From NCBI RefSeq assembly GCF_024345535.1, contig NZ_JAGQBH010000001.1, forward strand, positions 62,001 to 126,000: DNA of 64,000 nt, in the 5' to 3' direction. Position 1 is the stretch's first letter. Every line of letters starts with the position of its first letter. The translations under genes were made by a program, and so were the position numbers. Positions 9,237-18,401 of the stretch are shown here, piece after piece. Source of the stretch: Cyanobium sp. N.Huapi 1H5 (GTDB lineage Bacteria; Cyanobacteriota; Cyanobacteriia; PCC-6307; Cyanobiaceae). The notes under the pieces were generated by a model. That model did not search any database, was not told the DNA's origin, and saw only the letters and a list, made by a program, of their open reading frames with translations.

Positions 9237-9279
9237 CTCACCTTCCTAAGATCCCGGCACTCCGTTCCTTGCGAAGGGC

Positions 9280-10464
9280 ATGACCCAGCTCGAGACCCGC
9301 ACCGAGCCGATGGTGGTCAATTTCGGCCCCCATCACCCGTCGATGCACGGGGTGCTGCGGCTCGTGGTGACCCTCGACGGCGAGGACGTGATCGACTGCG
9401 AGCCGGTGATCGGCTATCTCCATCGCGGCATGGAGAAGATCGCCGAAAACCGCACCAACGTCATGTTCGTGCCCTACGTGAGCCGCTGGGACTACGCGGC
9501 GGGCATGTTCAACGAGGCGATCACGGTGAATGCCCCGGAGAAGCTGGCCGACGTGCCGGTGCCGAAGCGCGCCAGCTACATCCGGGTGCTGATGCTGGAG
9601 CTCAACCGCATCGCCAACCACCTGCTCTGGCTTGGCCCCTTCCTTGCCGACGTGGGCGCCCAGACGCCCTTCTTCTACATCTTCCGGGAACGGGAGATGA
9701 TCTACGACCTGTGGGAGGCGGCCACCGGCCAGCGGCTGATCAACAACAACTACTTCCGCATCGGCGGGGTGGCCGTCGATCTTCCCTACGGCTGGCTGGA
9801 GAAGTGCGCCGACTTCTGCGACTGGTTCGGGCCCAAGATCGACGAGTACGAAAAACTCATCACCAACAACCCCATCTTCCGCAAGCGGATCGAAGGACTG
9901 GGGGTGATCGGCAGGGAGCAGGCGATCAACTGGAGCCTCTCCGGTCCGATGCTGCGGGCCTCCGGCGTGCCCTGGGATCTGCGCAAGGTGGATCACTACG
10001 AGTGCTACGACGACTTCGAATGGTCGGTGGCCTGGGAGAAGGAGGGCGACTGCTACGCCCGCTACCGGGTGCGGATCGAGGAGATGCGCCAGTCGCTGAA
10101 GATCCTGCGCCAGGCCATCGCCATGATTCCCGGCGGCCCCACCGAGAATCTGGAGGCCCGGCGGATGGCCGAAGGCAAGAAGAGCGAGTGGTACGGCTTC
10201 GACTATCAGTACGTCGCCAAGAAGGTGGCGCCCACCTTCAAGATTCCCGATGGTGAGCTCTACTGCCGGGTGGAATCGGGCAAGGGTGAACTGGGCGTGT
10301 TCATCATGGGCAACAACGACGTCACGCCCTGGCGCTGGAAGATCCGCGCCGCCGATTTCAACAACCTCCAGATCCTGCCCCACATCCTCAAGGGGGCCAA
10401 GGTGGCCGACATCATGGCCATCCTGGGTTCGATCGACGTGATCATGGGATCGGTGGATCGGTGA
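9280..10464 (+). CDS. ndhH: NAD(P)H-quinone oxidoreductase subunit H
   Basis: NdhH is the 49-kDa-type subunit near the quinone site of the thylakoid NDH-1 complex, which serves respiration, cyclic electron flow and CO2 uptake. The 394-residue protein shows [42 protein letters not shown] and a C-terminal IMGSVDR, all typical. Start ATG 9280 gives the family N-terminus [11 protein letters not shown]. The stop overlaps the next start in a GTGA junction. Confidence 0.99.
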   Translation: MTQLETRTEPMVVNFGPHHPSMHGVLRLVVTLDGEDVIDCEPVIGYLHRGMEKIAENRTNVMFVPYVSRWDYAAGMFNEAITVNAPEKLADVPVPKRASYIRVLMLELNRIANHLLWLGPFLADVGAQTPFFYIFREREMIYDLWEAATGQRLINNNYFRIGGVAVDLPYGWLEKCADFCDWFGPKIDEYEKLITNNPIFRKRIEGLGVIGREQAINWSLSGPMLRASGVPWDLRKVDHYECYDDFEWSVAWEKEGDCYARYRVRIEEMRQSLKILRQAIAMIPGGPTENLEARRMAEGKKSEWYGFDYQYVAKKVAPTFKIPDGELYCRVESGKGELGVFIMGNNDVTPWRWKIRAADFNNLQILPHILKGAKVADIMAILGSIDVIMGSVDR

Positions 10465-10874
10465 GCACGGCCGGCCGGCGCTGGATCCGCCGGCTTGAAC
10501 GCTGCGGCCCCCTGCTGCCGCTGGGGGCCACGGGCCTGCTGGTGCTGAAGGGGCTGCATCCGGGCCTGCCCGGCTTCAGCTGCCCCCTGCGGGCGCTCAC
10601 CGGCATCCCCTGCCCCACCTGCTACCTGACCCGGGCCACGGCGGCGAGCCTGGTGGGTCGCGTGGATGAAGCCGTGGCCCTGCACGCCTTCGGGCCCGTG
10701 GTCGCGGTCGGCCTGGTGCTCTGGTCGCTGGCGGCCCTGCGCACCGGCCGGCTGGTGCCCCGGGTGCTGCGGGGGCGCCATCTGGCGGTCGTGGGCGTGC
10801 TGCTGCTGCTCTACTGGGCGGGCCGGATGGGGCTGACCTATGGCATCGGCCTGCAGGCCTTCCCGCTCAGCTGA
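10461..10874 (+). CDS. DUF2752 family membrane protein
   Basis: The 137-residue protein has the DUF2752 signature [12 protein letters not shown] near residue 50, preceded by FSCPLRALT and flanked by hydrophobic helices. DUF2752 proteins are small membrane proteins with a conserved Cys pair and no established role. It starts with a GTG overlapping the ndhH stop by four bases, so translation is probably coupled. Confidence 0.88.
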   Translation: MSTAGRRWIRRLERCGPLLPLGATGLLVLKGLHPGLPGFSCPLRALTGIPCPTCYLTRATAASLVGRVDEAVALHAFGPVVAVGLVLWSLAALRTGRLVPRVLRGRHLAVVGVLLLLYWAGRMGLTYGIGLQAFPLS

Positions 10875-10912
10875 GGGCGTGGCGGGCCGGCCTCCCGGAG
10901 CCAGCGGCTAAT

Positions 10913-11794
10913 GTGAACTTCTCTTTACAGAAGTTCCCCCTGGACAGCGGTCGTGTTCGTTTTCTCCTCTACGCCCTGGGGCCGTTCTTCATCCTGGTGT
11001 CGCACCTCGGTTGCCTGCTGCTGCTGGTCACCGGGCTGAGCCTGGCGGCCGCGGGCTGGGCGCTGGCGCTCTACCTGATCCGGATGCTGGCCACCACCGC
11101 CATCTATCACCGCCTGATCACCCATGGCAGCTACCGGGCGCCCAGGCCGGTGCACTGGATCGGGTCCCTGGTGGGGGCCTCGGCGGGACAGATGGGCCCG
11201 AGCTGGTGGAAGGCCCATCACCTGGCCCACCATCGCCATGTGGACACCGACCGCGATCCCCATTCGCCCCTGAAGCCCCAGGCGGGCCTGGGGGGGGTCT
11301 GGCGCTCGCAGGTGGGCTGGCTGCTGGCGCCCTCGTTCGTTCCGGAGCGGTTACCCGCCGATGTGGAGGCCGATCCCGTGCTCAGGCTGATCGATCGCCT
11401 GCATTTCGTGCCGCTGCTGGCCCTGGGCGGCGTCTCCTATCTCCTCGGTGGGGCGGAGTGGCTGGCGGCCTTCTTCCTGAGTACCACCCTGCTCTTCCAC
11501 GGCGTGGCCACGGTGAATTCCCTGGCCCACATCGCCGGTGAGCAACCGTTCATGACCAACGACATGAGCCGCAACAACGGCTGGGTGGCGCTGATCACCC
11601 TCGGTGAGGGCTGGCACAACCTGCATCACGCCTTCCAGTGGTCGGTGCGCCAGGGCTACGGGGTGCGAGGGGGCCGCATCAACCACCTGCCCGATCCCAC
11701 CTACGTCTTCATACGCGGCCTCGAGCGGCTGGGTTGGGCCGATCGGCTGCGCCTGCCGGCTGCGGAGGATCTGCTGGAGCGGGCACGCCCCTGA
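10913..11794 (+). CDS. acyl-lipid / acyl-CoA fatty acid desaturase (delta-9 type)
   Basis: A membrane di-iron desaturase that puts a cis double bond into membrane-lipid acyl chains. All three His boxes are visible in 293 residues: HRLITH near residue 65, HHLAHHRHVDTD near residue 103 and GEGWHNLHH near residue 235, with hydrophobic helix pairs between them. This is the DesC-type delta-9 pattern. The start is a GTG at 10913 (an ATG two bases earlier runs straight into a stop). 38 bases separate it from the DUF2752 gene. Confidence 0.92.
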   Translation: MNFSLQKFPLDSGRVRFLLYALGPFFILVSHLGCLLLLVTGLSLAAAGWALALYLIRMLATTAIYHRLITHGSYRAPRPVHWIGSLVGASAGQMGPSWWKAHHLAHHRHVDTDRDPHSPLKPQAGLGGVWRSQVGWLLAPSFVPERLPADVEADPVLRLIDRLHFVPLLALGGVSYLLGGAEWLAAFFLSTTLLFHGVATVNSLAHIAGEQPFMTNDMSRNNGWVALITLGEGWHNLHHAFQWSVRQGYGVRGGRINHLPDPTYVFIRGLERLGWADRLRLPAAEDLLERARP

Positions 11795-11805
11795 GTGGGG
11801 ACCGC

Positions 11806-12585
11806 TCAGCTGAGCACGCCGCGGTGGTAGGCGGCGTTCTGGATGTAGAAGGTGGCCACCGGCACCGCCACCAGCGAGGCCAGGCCGCAGGTGAAGATCG
11901 ACACCACCAGCACCAGCAGCCAGGCCAGCAGTTCGATACCGGCAAAGGTCCGGCCCTGCGGCGATCCGTAGACGGCCTGGAACGACGAGGAGAAGGCGTC
12001 GAGGATGGAACCGTCGGTGAGGAACACCTTGTTGACGTAGATCGGCATCACCAGGGTGACGGCGATGCCCGGCAGGATGCAGAGAACGAAACCGATGGCG
12101 GCCACCACGGTGAACAGCACCCCGGCCAGGAGATAGCGGACCGGCCGATGCAGCAGCACCCGCAGGGCGGCTTCGGTGTCGATGATCTCGCCGCTGGCGT
12201 AGTGCATCGCCGGAACCGCCACGAACAGCACCCCCACCAGATTGGAGAGGATCGTGAAGGGCAGCTGGACCAGGTTGCCGAGCACCGCCGCCAGGCTGGC
12301 CGCGGCCTCCGAACCGGCGGCGCCGCTGGAGAGACCCACCCCCAGGGCGGTGAGGGCCAGGGAGGCCACGAAGCCGATCACGGCGATGACGATCGTCACC
12401 ACCCAGATCAGCAGGATGGTGGGGATGTGGGCCAGGAAGGCGGCCCAGGCCTTGGAGATGCTGGGCGGCTCGTAGGCGATCGCGGCGGCCAAGGGGAAGG
12501 GTTCGTACTGGGCGGAACCTAGGGGCGTTACCGGAAGCCAGCAACGGGCCGGGGGCGGAGGTTCCACTGGAGCCGGTGCCAGCAT
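11806..12585 (-). CDS. polytopic membrane protein with Pro-rich N-terminus, function unknown
   Basis: From ATG 12585 the protein has 259 residues: a Pro-rich leader (LAPAPVEPPPPAR), then at least five long hydrophobic segments, including one ending in FVASLALTALGVGL and another in GFVLCILPGIAVTLVMPIYVN. The ISKAWAAFL start of the membrane part resembles the N-terminus of the membrane protein at 6927-7760, so they may belong to one broad family. The ATG overlaps the putative start of the divergent thioesterase, so one of the two starts is probably placed too far upstream. Confidence 0.7.
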   Translation of the reverse strand: MLAPAPVEPPPPARCWLPVTPLGSAQYEPFPLAAAIAYEPPSISKAWAAFLAHIPTILLIWVVTIVIAVIGFVASLALTALGVGLSSGAAGSEAAASLAAVLGNLVQLPFTILSNLVGVLFVAVPAMHYASGEIIDTEAALRVLLHRPVRYLLAGVLFTVVAAIGFVLCILPGIAVTLVMPIYVNKVFLTDGSILDAFSSSFQAVYGSPQGRTFAGIELLAWLLVLVVSIFTCGLASLVAVPVATFYIQNAAYHRGVLS

Positions 12586-13114
12586 GGGCCGAAGCGCCAC
12601 GGCAGCGCCCCCAGCTTCGATGGCCCCTCCCGCCCCCCCGGACCAGCCTGCGCACTCCGACGTGCTCCCCGGGCCGTCGGCCTCACCGGCGGACTGGCTG
12701 CTGCTCTGCCGCACGGTGCGCTTCGGCGACACCGATGCCGCCGGGGTGATGCACTTCCACCAGCTGCTGCGCTGGTGCCATGTGGCCTACGAGGAAAGCC
12801 TGGAGCGGTTCGGCGTGGTGGCCGGCGAGATCTTCCCCGGGCCGGGCCGGACCCCGGCCGTGGCCCTGCCGATCGTGCACGTCAGCGCCGACTACCGGCG
12901 CCCCCTGGCCTGCGGCGATCCCCTGGCGATCGAGCTGTGGCCCCTGCAGCTCGACGGCGGCAGCTTCGAGATTCGCTACCGCTTTCTGCACGACGGCAGG
13001 GAGGCGGCCACGGGGATGACCCGGCATGTGGCCATCGACCCCGCCAGCCGGGGGCGGACGGCCCTGCCCGACGCCATCGTGGGGTGGCTGGAGGCCAGCC
13101 GCACGGGCCCCTAG
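12584..13114 (+). CDS. hotdog-fold thioesterase, probable DHNA-CoA hydrolase
   Basis: The core RTVRFGDTDAAGVMHFHQLL, followed by CHVAYEESLERFG, is the 4-hydroxybenzoyl-CoA-thioesterase-type hotdog motif. FGDTD carries the catalytic Asp. In cyanobacteria such an enzyme (Slr0204 type) hydrolyses 1,4-dihydroxy-2-naphthoyl-CoA in phylloquinone synthesis. Here it sits beside menE, menC, menA and menF, which supports that role. ATG 12584 gives a 40-residue disordered Ala/Pro leader; ATG 12620 or GTG 12662 would fit family length better. Its TAG overlaps the stop codon of the convergent 63-residue gene (CTAG at 13111-13114). Confidence 0.85.
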   Translation: MGRSATAAPPASMAPPAPPDQPAHSDVLPGPSASPADWLLLCRTVRFGDTDAAGVMHFHQLLRWCHVAYEESLERFGVVAGEIFPGPGRTPAVALPIVHVSADYRRPLACGDPLAIELWPLQLDGGSFEIRYRFLHDGREAATGMTRHVAIDPASRGRTALPDAIVGWLEASRTGP

Positions 13115-13302
13115 CGGCGGTGCATCCCGGCCCAGGCCAGGGCGGCCAGCTGCAGCGGCAGCAGCGCCGCCATCAGGGCCAGGGGGTGCAGGCCGTCATG
13201 GGGCGTGGCCGCCAGGGCCAGGAAACTGACCAGCCCGCCTCCCGCCACCAAGGCGAGGGCCAGCCGTCGTGGCTTGGCCCCGGCCGGCCGGAGCACGGGC
13301 AT
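13111..13302 (-). CDS. small two-helix membrane protein (63 aa)
   Basis: A 63-residue reading frame starts at an ATG overlapping the stop codon of the TM2 gene (TGATG at 13300-13304) and ends at 13111. It encodes a basic N-terminus (MPVLRPAGAKPRR) and two hydrophobic helices. The overlap points to coupled translation with the TM2 protein. No family recognised. Confidence 0.55.
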   Translation of the reverse strand: MPVLRPAGAKPRRLALALVAGGGLVSFLALAATPHDGLHPLALMAALLPLQLAALAWAGMHRR

Positions 13303-13568
13303 CAGAACCACTCCCGGGTGGCGTCGATGTACTGGGCCTGGAACTCGTCGGTGGACTTGGTGAGGTAGATCACGCCTTCGATCACCCCGATGATTCCCAT
13401 CACCGAAGCGCCGAAGCCGCAGGTGAGCACCGTCACCAGCAACATGATCAGCCCGGCTTTGCTGTAGCCGAGCACGAACTTGTGGATGCCCAGCGATCCC
13501 AGGAAGATGGCCAGCAACCCTGCCGCCAGCTTCTTGTTGCTGGTCTCGACCTGTTGACTTTCGGTCAT
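13302..13568 (-). CDS. TM2 domain-containing protein
   Basis: The 88-residue protein carries the TM2 pattern: KKLAAGLLAIFLGSLGIHKFVLGY, then helix-turn-helix membrane segments with GLIMLLVTVLTC and an acidic turn. The role of bacterial TM2 proteins is not known. It is 15 bases after menE's frame on the opposite side of the operon, on the same strand but upstream of nothing metabolic. It is followed by, and overlaps, the 63-residue membrane protein. Confidence 0.9.
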   Translation of the reverse strand: MTESQQVETSNKKLAAGLLAIFLGSLGIHKFVLGYSKAGLIMLLVTVLTCGFGASVMGIIGVIEGVIYLTKSTDEFQAQYIDATREWF

Positions 13569-13583
13569 GGCGGCAGGGGCGGT

Positions 13584-14837
13584 TCAGAAGGCTTCTAGCG
13601 AGTCCAGCCACCGCTGCCAACGTCCCCGTTGCCATTTGCCTGCGGCGGTCGGGGCCAGCGGGGGGCAGAGGTGCCAGCTCCGGGGCCGCTCGGCGGGGGC
13701 CCAGGCGGCCGTGATGGCCTGCAGAAGAGCCAGCAGCTCGGCCCCTTCCGCCTGCCGCCGTGGCCGCACCAGGGCCACCAGCCGTTCCCCCCATTCCGGA
13801 TCGGGGCGCGCCAGCAGCAGCAGGGCCGCCACATCAGCCCCGGCGCGGGCCGCCTGCTCCTGCAGCCGTTCCTCCAGCCGCTCCGGGAACACCGTCTCGC
13901 CGCCGCTGTGCAGGGCGCCATCGAGGCGGCCGAGCAGCTCCAGCCCCTCGGGCCCGATCCGGCCGCCGTCACCGCTGCGCCACCAGCCGTCCGGCTGCAG
14001 GGGCAGGGATTGCAGGCGGCCCCCCACCAGCCGGCCGGGGCTGAGGCGGGCGCAGCGCGCCTCCACGGCCCCGGTGGCGCCATCGAGGCGCAGGGCCACG
14101 TCCGCCAGCGGCTGGCCGCAGCCCGGGGCGCCGGCCAGGAAGCGCTGCGGCGGCAGGGCACACACCATGGCGGCGGTCTCGGTGGCGCCGTAGCAGGGGG
14201 CCAGGGGCAGACCGGCGCGGCGGGCGGCGGCCGCCATCGGGGCCGGCAGGGCGGCGCCTCCGACCCAGATCAGGGCACAGCCGGCCAGCCAGGCGCTGGC
14301 GGCGGGGCTGGCCATCAGCCGGGCCAGCTGGGTGGGCACCAGGGAGAGCAGCACGGGCCGCCCCGCGGGCAGGGGACAGGCCTCGGGCAGGAGCTCCGGC
14401 CGGCGCAGCAGCGACGGGGCCAGCCAGCGCAGCTCCCCCCCCCAGCGGCGGGCCCGCACCAGCGGCAGCAGGCCGCTGACGTGGTGCAGGGGCAAGGGGT
14501 CGAGATGGAGGCAGGCCGCCGGCTCCAGGCCCAGACCCTCCAGCCAGGCGGCGGTGGCGTCAGCGGAGGCCTGCAGGTGGGCCAGGGGCTGCAGACACCA
14601 GTGGCGGCCGCCGCTGCTGCCGCCGCTGCCCACCACCACGGCGGCCCCGAACCGGGCCAGGTCGGCCAGTTCCTCCGGAGCACCGCCCAGGGCCGCAGCC
14701 AGCTCCCCCCGCTGCCCCGGCCCCGCCAGGGCCACCAGCCGCTGCCGTTCCCAGGCCTGCTCCAGGCGGGCCGCCGCCGCCTCGGGGTCGGCCGGGTCGG
14801 CATCGAGCAGCAGGGGCGCCCAGGGGGGATCGGCCAC
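13584..14837 (-). CDS. menE: o-succinylbenzoate-CoA ligase
   Basis: MenE adenylates o-succinylbenzoate and joins it to CoA in phylloquinone synthesis. The 417-residue protein is an AMP-forming ligase: VVVGSGGSSGGRHW in place of the usual SSGTTGxPK loop, LPLHHVSGLLPLV, CYGATETAAMVC, GDGGRIGPEGLELLGRLDGALHSGGE (given in part: GDGGRIGPEGLELLGR) and the C-terminal lysine in TAAGKWQRG. The P-loop is divergent and lacks its lysine. The short length and position directly after menC identify it as MenE rather than another acyl-CoA ligase. The start is a GTG at 14837. Confidence 0.9.
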   Translation of the reverse strand: MADPPWAPLLLDADPADPEAAAARLEQAWERQRLVALAGPGQRGELAAALGGAPEELADLARFGAAVVVGSGGSSGGRHWCLQPLAHLQASADATAAWLEGLGLEPAACLHLDPLPLHHVSGLLPLVRARRWGGELRWLAPSLLRRPELLPEACPLPAGRPVLLSLVPTQLARLMASPAASAWLAGCALIWVGGAALPAPMAAAARRAGLPLAPCYGATETAAMVCALPPQRFLAGAPGCGQPLADVALRLDGATGAVEARCARLSPGRLVGGRLQSLPLQPDGWWRSGDGGRIGPEGLELLGRLDGALHSGGETVFPERLEERLQEQAARAGADVAALLLLARPDPEWGERLVALVRPRRQAEGAELLALLQAITAAWAPAERPRSWHLCPPLAPTAAGKWQRGRWQRWLDSLEAF

Positions 14838-14920
14838 GCGGAGTCTCGGTGGAGCGCCACGGGCAGGTGACGCTTTCGGGCACGGTAGGGCTGGTGAGGG
14901 GCGCCAGCGCCGGCCCCGGC

Positions 14921-15940
14921 TCAGGCCGCCGCCGCCCAGACCCGCTCGGGGTCCGGATCAAACAGGGGGCCGGCGGGCGTCCAGTCCGGCGCCAGGCCGG
15001 GGGCCACCGGCGTCGGCCCCCGCCCCTGCAGGGCCGCCAGGTGGGCCGTCCAGCGGGCACCGATGCCGGTCTCGAAGCCGGTGCTGACCATCAGCCGGGG
15101 CACCCCGCGGCCCAGCTGGGCCAGCAGGGGCCGGGGATCCCCGTCCTGGGACGGACGCCGCACCTGCCAGCCCGCCCAGCGCCGCCGCAGCTCGGGCCGC
15201 TGGCGCAGGGATTCATCCAGGGCCACCGGAATCCGCTGGGCCAGCGCCTCGAGGCCCTCCTGGTCGCCCGGGGCCAGGGGCTGCTCCAGCCACTCCAGCC
15301 GCGGCTCCTGCCCCAGCCGTTCGGCCCAGGCGGCGGCGGTGGCCCGGTCCCAGCCGCCATTGGCATCGAGCCGCAGGCGGCCGTGGGCCGGCAGCTGCTC
15401 CAGCAGCCGCTCCAGCAGGCGCCGCTCCAGCCCATCGGCCGCCGCCGCCACTTTCCACTTGAAGGTGGGCGGCGACGGTGGCGACAGCGTGGGCGACGGG
15501 GCAGCGGCGACGGCCAGCCCCCGCTCAAGGCCCGCGAGCATCGCCTCGCCGGCGGGGAGCAGCCAGGCCGATGGGGGAGCGGCCAGCCAGCCACCGGCGG
15601 CGGCGCCCACCTCGGCGTCGATCTCGGCCAGGGCGGCCCCCAGGGCGAAGGCCAGGCTGGGCGGCAGGGCGGGCAGGCGGCGCTCCAGATCGATCCGCGC
15701 CACGGCGGGGCCGAGGCCCTCCAGTACCGCGGCAACAGCGCCCGTCTCGCCCGGATCGAGCGGGGCGGCCTCGCCCCAGCCGAGGCCGCCATCGGGGCCC
15801 TGCAGCCGCAGCAGCCAGCCCCGCTTCGACGCCACCGCGCCCGCGGCCGTCTGCAGCGGCCGGGGCAGCCGGAAGCCGAAGGGCCGGATCTGCAGGGCCA
15901 GCCGTGCCCCAGCCCCCCCCACGGCCACCCCGGCGCTCAC
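14921..15940 (-). CDS. menC: o-succinylbenzoate synthase
   Basis: MenC dehydrates SHCHC to o-succinylbenzoate (enolase superfamily). From GTG 15940 the protein has 339 residues. The metal ligands are visible as LDANGGWD, EWLEQPL and VALDES, and the first catalytic-lysine motif is TFKWKVAAA. The second catalytic lysine, normally in a KP motif on the opposite barrel strand, appears replaced by arginine (WQVRRPSQDGDP; codon CGT near 15157). The GTG overlaps the menA stop codon (GTGA at 15937-15940), so the two are translationally coupled. Confidence 0.9.
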   Translation of the reverse strand: MSAGVAVGGAGARLALQIRPFGFRLPRPLQTAAGAVASKRGWLLRLQGPDGGLGWGEAAPLDPGETGAVAAVLEGLGPAVARIDLERRLPALPPSLAFALGAALAEIDAEVGAAAGGWLAAPPSAWLLPAGEAMLAGLERGLAVAAAPSPTLSPPSPPTFKWKVAAAADGLERRLLERLLEQLPAHGRLRLDANGGWDRATAAAWAERLGQEPRLEWLEQPLAPGDQEGLEALAQRIPVALDESLRQRPELRRRWAGWQVRRPSQDGDPRPLLAQLGRGVPRLMVSTGFETGIGARWTAHLAALQGRGPTPVAPGLAPDWTPAGPLFDPDPERVWAAAA

Positions 15941-16926
15941 CGTCCCGCCAGCGCCGTCAGCCAGGGGCCCAGGGCCAGGCCGCAGGCGAGCCCGAGGCCG
16001 TTGAAGGCCTGGAAGCGCAGGGCCAGGAACTTGCTGCCGATGATGCGCTCGGGCTGGTGGTGCTCCTCGCCGAGGAGCCGGATCAGGGCCCGGGCCGGCG
16101 GCAGGCCGATGGCCCCCAGCAGGGCCGTGAGGGGCCACCAGCCCAGCAGCACCGGCGCCCACTGGAGGGCCAGGGCCGCGGCCACGAACCAGGGCACCAG
16201 GCCGGCGGCGCGCTGGGTGCCGAGGCGCACCACCGGCGAGCGCTTGCCGTGGGCGGCGTCCTCCTCCACCTGGTGGAAATGGGAGCAGAACAGCACCAGG
16301 GTGGTGGCCAGGGCCGGCCCACTGCCCAGCAACAGGGCGGCCCCCCAGGGCACCCCGCCCGCCCGCTCACCGGCCGGGGCCAGGGCCAGCAGGGCGGCCG
16401 CCGTGGCGCAGGGGCCGAAGGCCAGCCAGCAGAGGGGTTCGCCCAGGCCCCGGTAGCCGAGGCGGAACGGGGGCCCCTGGTAGAGGTAACCCAGGCCGCA
16501 GCAGACCAGCACCAGCAGCAGCACCACGGCGCTGCTCCGCAGGGCCACCAGGGCCATCAGGGCCAGCCCCACCACCAGGCAGCCGTTGGCCAGGGCCAGC
16601 ACCCGGTCCCGCCGGCCGGTGAGGTTGACCACCGAATGGGGCTTGCCGTGGGTGTCCACACCGGTGTCGGCGTCGAAGACGTCGTTGGCGAGGTTCTCCC
16701 AGGCCAGCAGCAGCACGGCCGCCAGCAGGAACAGCAGCAGCTGCCCGGGCCGCAGGCCCAGACCCTGGCCCAGCCGCCAGCCCGCCGCCAGCAGCACCGG
16801 CATCACCGCCACGGCGTACATGGGCCACTTCACCGCCGCCCGCCAGAGGCGGCCGCGGGAAGAGGCCCCAGAGGCGGCGCCACCCCCCGCGGCGTAACGG
16901 CTTGCGACGACCTGTGGCTCAGACAT
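15937..16926 (-). CDS. menA: 2-carboxy-1,4-naphthoquinone phytyltransferase
   Basis: MenA attaches the phytyl chain to 1,4-dihydroxy-2-naphthoate in the membrane, giving demethylphylloquinone for photosystem I. The 329-residue protein has about eight hydrophobic helices, the prenyl-diphosphate motif NDVFDADTGVD near residue 85 (N-D-x2-D-x3-D type) and the second site HQVEEDAAHGKRSPVVRLG near residue 215. The UbiA/MenA fold and the neighbouring menC/menE leave little doubt. It is divergent from menF. Confidence 0.95.
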   Translation of the reverse strand: MSEPQVVASRYAAGGGAASGASSRGRLWRAAVKWPMYAVAVMPVLLAAGWRLGQGLGLRPGQLLLFLLAAVLLLAWENLANDVFDADTGVDTHGKPHSVVNLTGRRDRVLALANGCLVVGLALMALVALRSSAVVLLLVLVCCGLGYLYQGPPFRLGYRGLGEPLCWLAFGPCATAAALLALAPAGERAGGVPWGAALLLGSGPALATTLVLFCSHFHQVEEDAAHGKRSPVVRLGTQRAAGLVPWFVAAALALQWAPVLLGWWPLTALLGAIGLPPARALIRLLGEEHHQPERIIGSKFLALRFQAFNGLGLACGLALGPWLTALAGR

Positions 16927-17000
16927 GGGGGCCTCGGGCGTTGGGCGGGGAAAGGCCCATACATTTGAGCAGCCTTCCGCCCCGGTCCCGCGGCCCCTTG

Positions 17001-18389
17001 GTGCAGGCCCCTGCCACCTTCTCCGCGCTGCTCTCGGCAGCCACCGCCGCCAGCCGGCGTCTGGAGGAGGAGGGAGTGCTCAGCCTGGCCCTGCCGATGG
17101 CCGCCCTCGACCCCCTGGTGGCCCTGACCCACCTGGGCACGGGCGGCGACTTCCGCTTCCTCTGGGACGGCGCCCCGGGCCTCAGCATCGCCGCCGCCGG
17201 CCTCTGCAACAGCCTGGAGCTGAGCGGTCCGCGGCGCTTCGAGCTGGCCCAGCGCTTCAGCGGCCTCAGCCTCAGCCGCCTGGCCCGCGAATCGGCCCCC
17301 TGCCCGGCCCTGGCCCGGCCCCGGGTGCTGCTGGCCTTCGCCTTCTTCGAGAGCCCCCTGCATCCCGGCACCGGGGCGGCGGGGGTGCAGGCGGTCCTGC
17401 CCACCTGGCAGCTGAGCCGCCAGGGCCGCCACTGCTGGCTGCGGCTGCAGCGCAGCCTGGGGGGCGACGTCACGGCCCGCAGCGTCGCCGAAGAGCTCTG
17501 GGACACCCGCCAACGCCTCCAGGCCCTGGCCGGGCGCGGCCCTTCCGGGGACGTCCATGGCCGGCCGGTGGGCATCGCCCATGGCTCCCACTGGCACGCC
17601 GGCTACCGCTCCGCCCTCGACCGGGCCCTGGAGCTGGTGGAGAGGGGCGAGCTGCAGAAGCTGGTGCTGGCGGTGCGCCAGCAGCTGTTGCTCGATGGTC
17701 CCCTCGATCCCCTCAGCCTGCTGTCCCACCTGCGCCGCAGCCAGCCCGGCAGCTGCCGCTTCCTCTGGCAGCGCTCGGAGCGGGAAGCGCTGGTGGGGGC
17801 CTCGCCGGAACGGCTGCTCACCCTGCGGCAGGGCCAGCTGCGCAGCGATGCCCTGGCCGGCACCGCGCCGCTGGGGGAGCCGGCCGACGACCTGCTGCAG
17901 TCGCGCAAGGACCGTCACGAGCATGAGCTGGTGGTGGAGACGATCACCGCCGTGCTGCAGAAGGCGGGCCTCGATCCACGGCGGCCGCGGCGGCCGCGGC
18001 TGGCCCGGCACGGCTCCCTGGTGCACCTGCACACGCCGATCACGGCGTCGCTGCGGGGTCAGGCCCCGCTCAGCCTGGCCGAAGCGCTCCACCCCACCCC
18101 GGCGGTGGCAGGCTTGCCCCGGCGCGAGGCGATGGCCTGGCTGCGCAGCCTGGAACCGTTCGAGCGGGGGAACTACGCCGCCCCGATCGGCTGGATCGAC
18201 ACCGAAGGCGACACGGACCTGCGGGTGGCGATCCGCAGCGGCACCCTTCGGGGCCGGCAGCTGGAGCTCACTGCCGGGGCGGGACTGGTGCGGGGCTCCC
18301 ACCCCGAGCGGGAGCTGCAGGAGGTGGCGCTCAAGCTCGGGGTGCTGCAGCAGCAGCTCAACCTGCCGGTGGCGGCCGGCTTCGACTGA
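17001..18389 (+). CDS. menF: isochorismate synthase
   Basis: MenF converts chorismate to isochorismate, the entry to phylloquinone synthesis. The C-terminal two thirds show the chorismate-binding domain: ELQKLVLAVRQQLLL, VGASPERLLTLRQGQL, DALAGTAPLG, KDRHEHELVVETI, HTPITASL, HPTPAVAGLPR and AGAGLVRGSHPERELQE. I place the start at GTG 17001 (462 residues). The frame is open further upstream but overlaps the menA leader. It is divergent from menA with 74 bases between. Confidence 0.94.
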   Translation: MQAPATFSALLSAATAASRRLEEEGVLSLALPMAALDPLVALTHLGTGGDFRFLWDGAPGLSIAAAGLCNSLELSGPRRFELAQRFSGLSLSRLARESAPCPALARPRVLLAFAFFESPLHPGTGAAGVQAVLPTWQLSRQGRHCWLRLQRSLGGDVTARSVAEELWDTRQRLQALAGRGPSGDVHGRPVGIAHGSHWHAGYRSALDRALELVERGELQKLVLAVRQQLLLDGPLDPLSLLSHLRRSQPGSCRFLWQRSEREALVGASPERLLTLRQGQLRSDALAGTAPLGEPADDLLQSRKDRHEHELVVETITAVLQKAGLDPRRPRRPRLARHGSLVHLHTPITASLRGQAPLSLAEALHPTPAVAGLPRREAMAWLRSLEPFERGNYAAPIGWIDTEGDTDLRVAIRSGTLRGRQLELTAGAGLVRGSHPERELQEVALKLGVLQQQLNLPVAAGFD

Positions 18390-18401
18390 GCCTGGCCGCC
18401 C

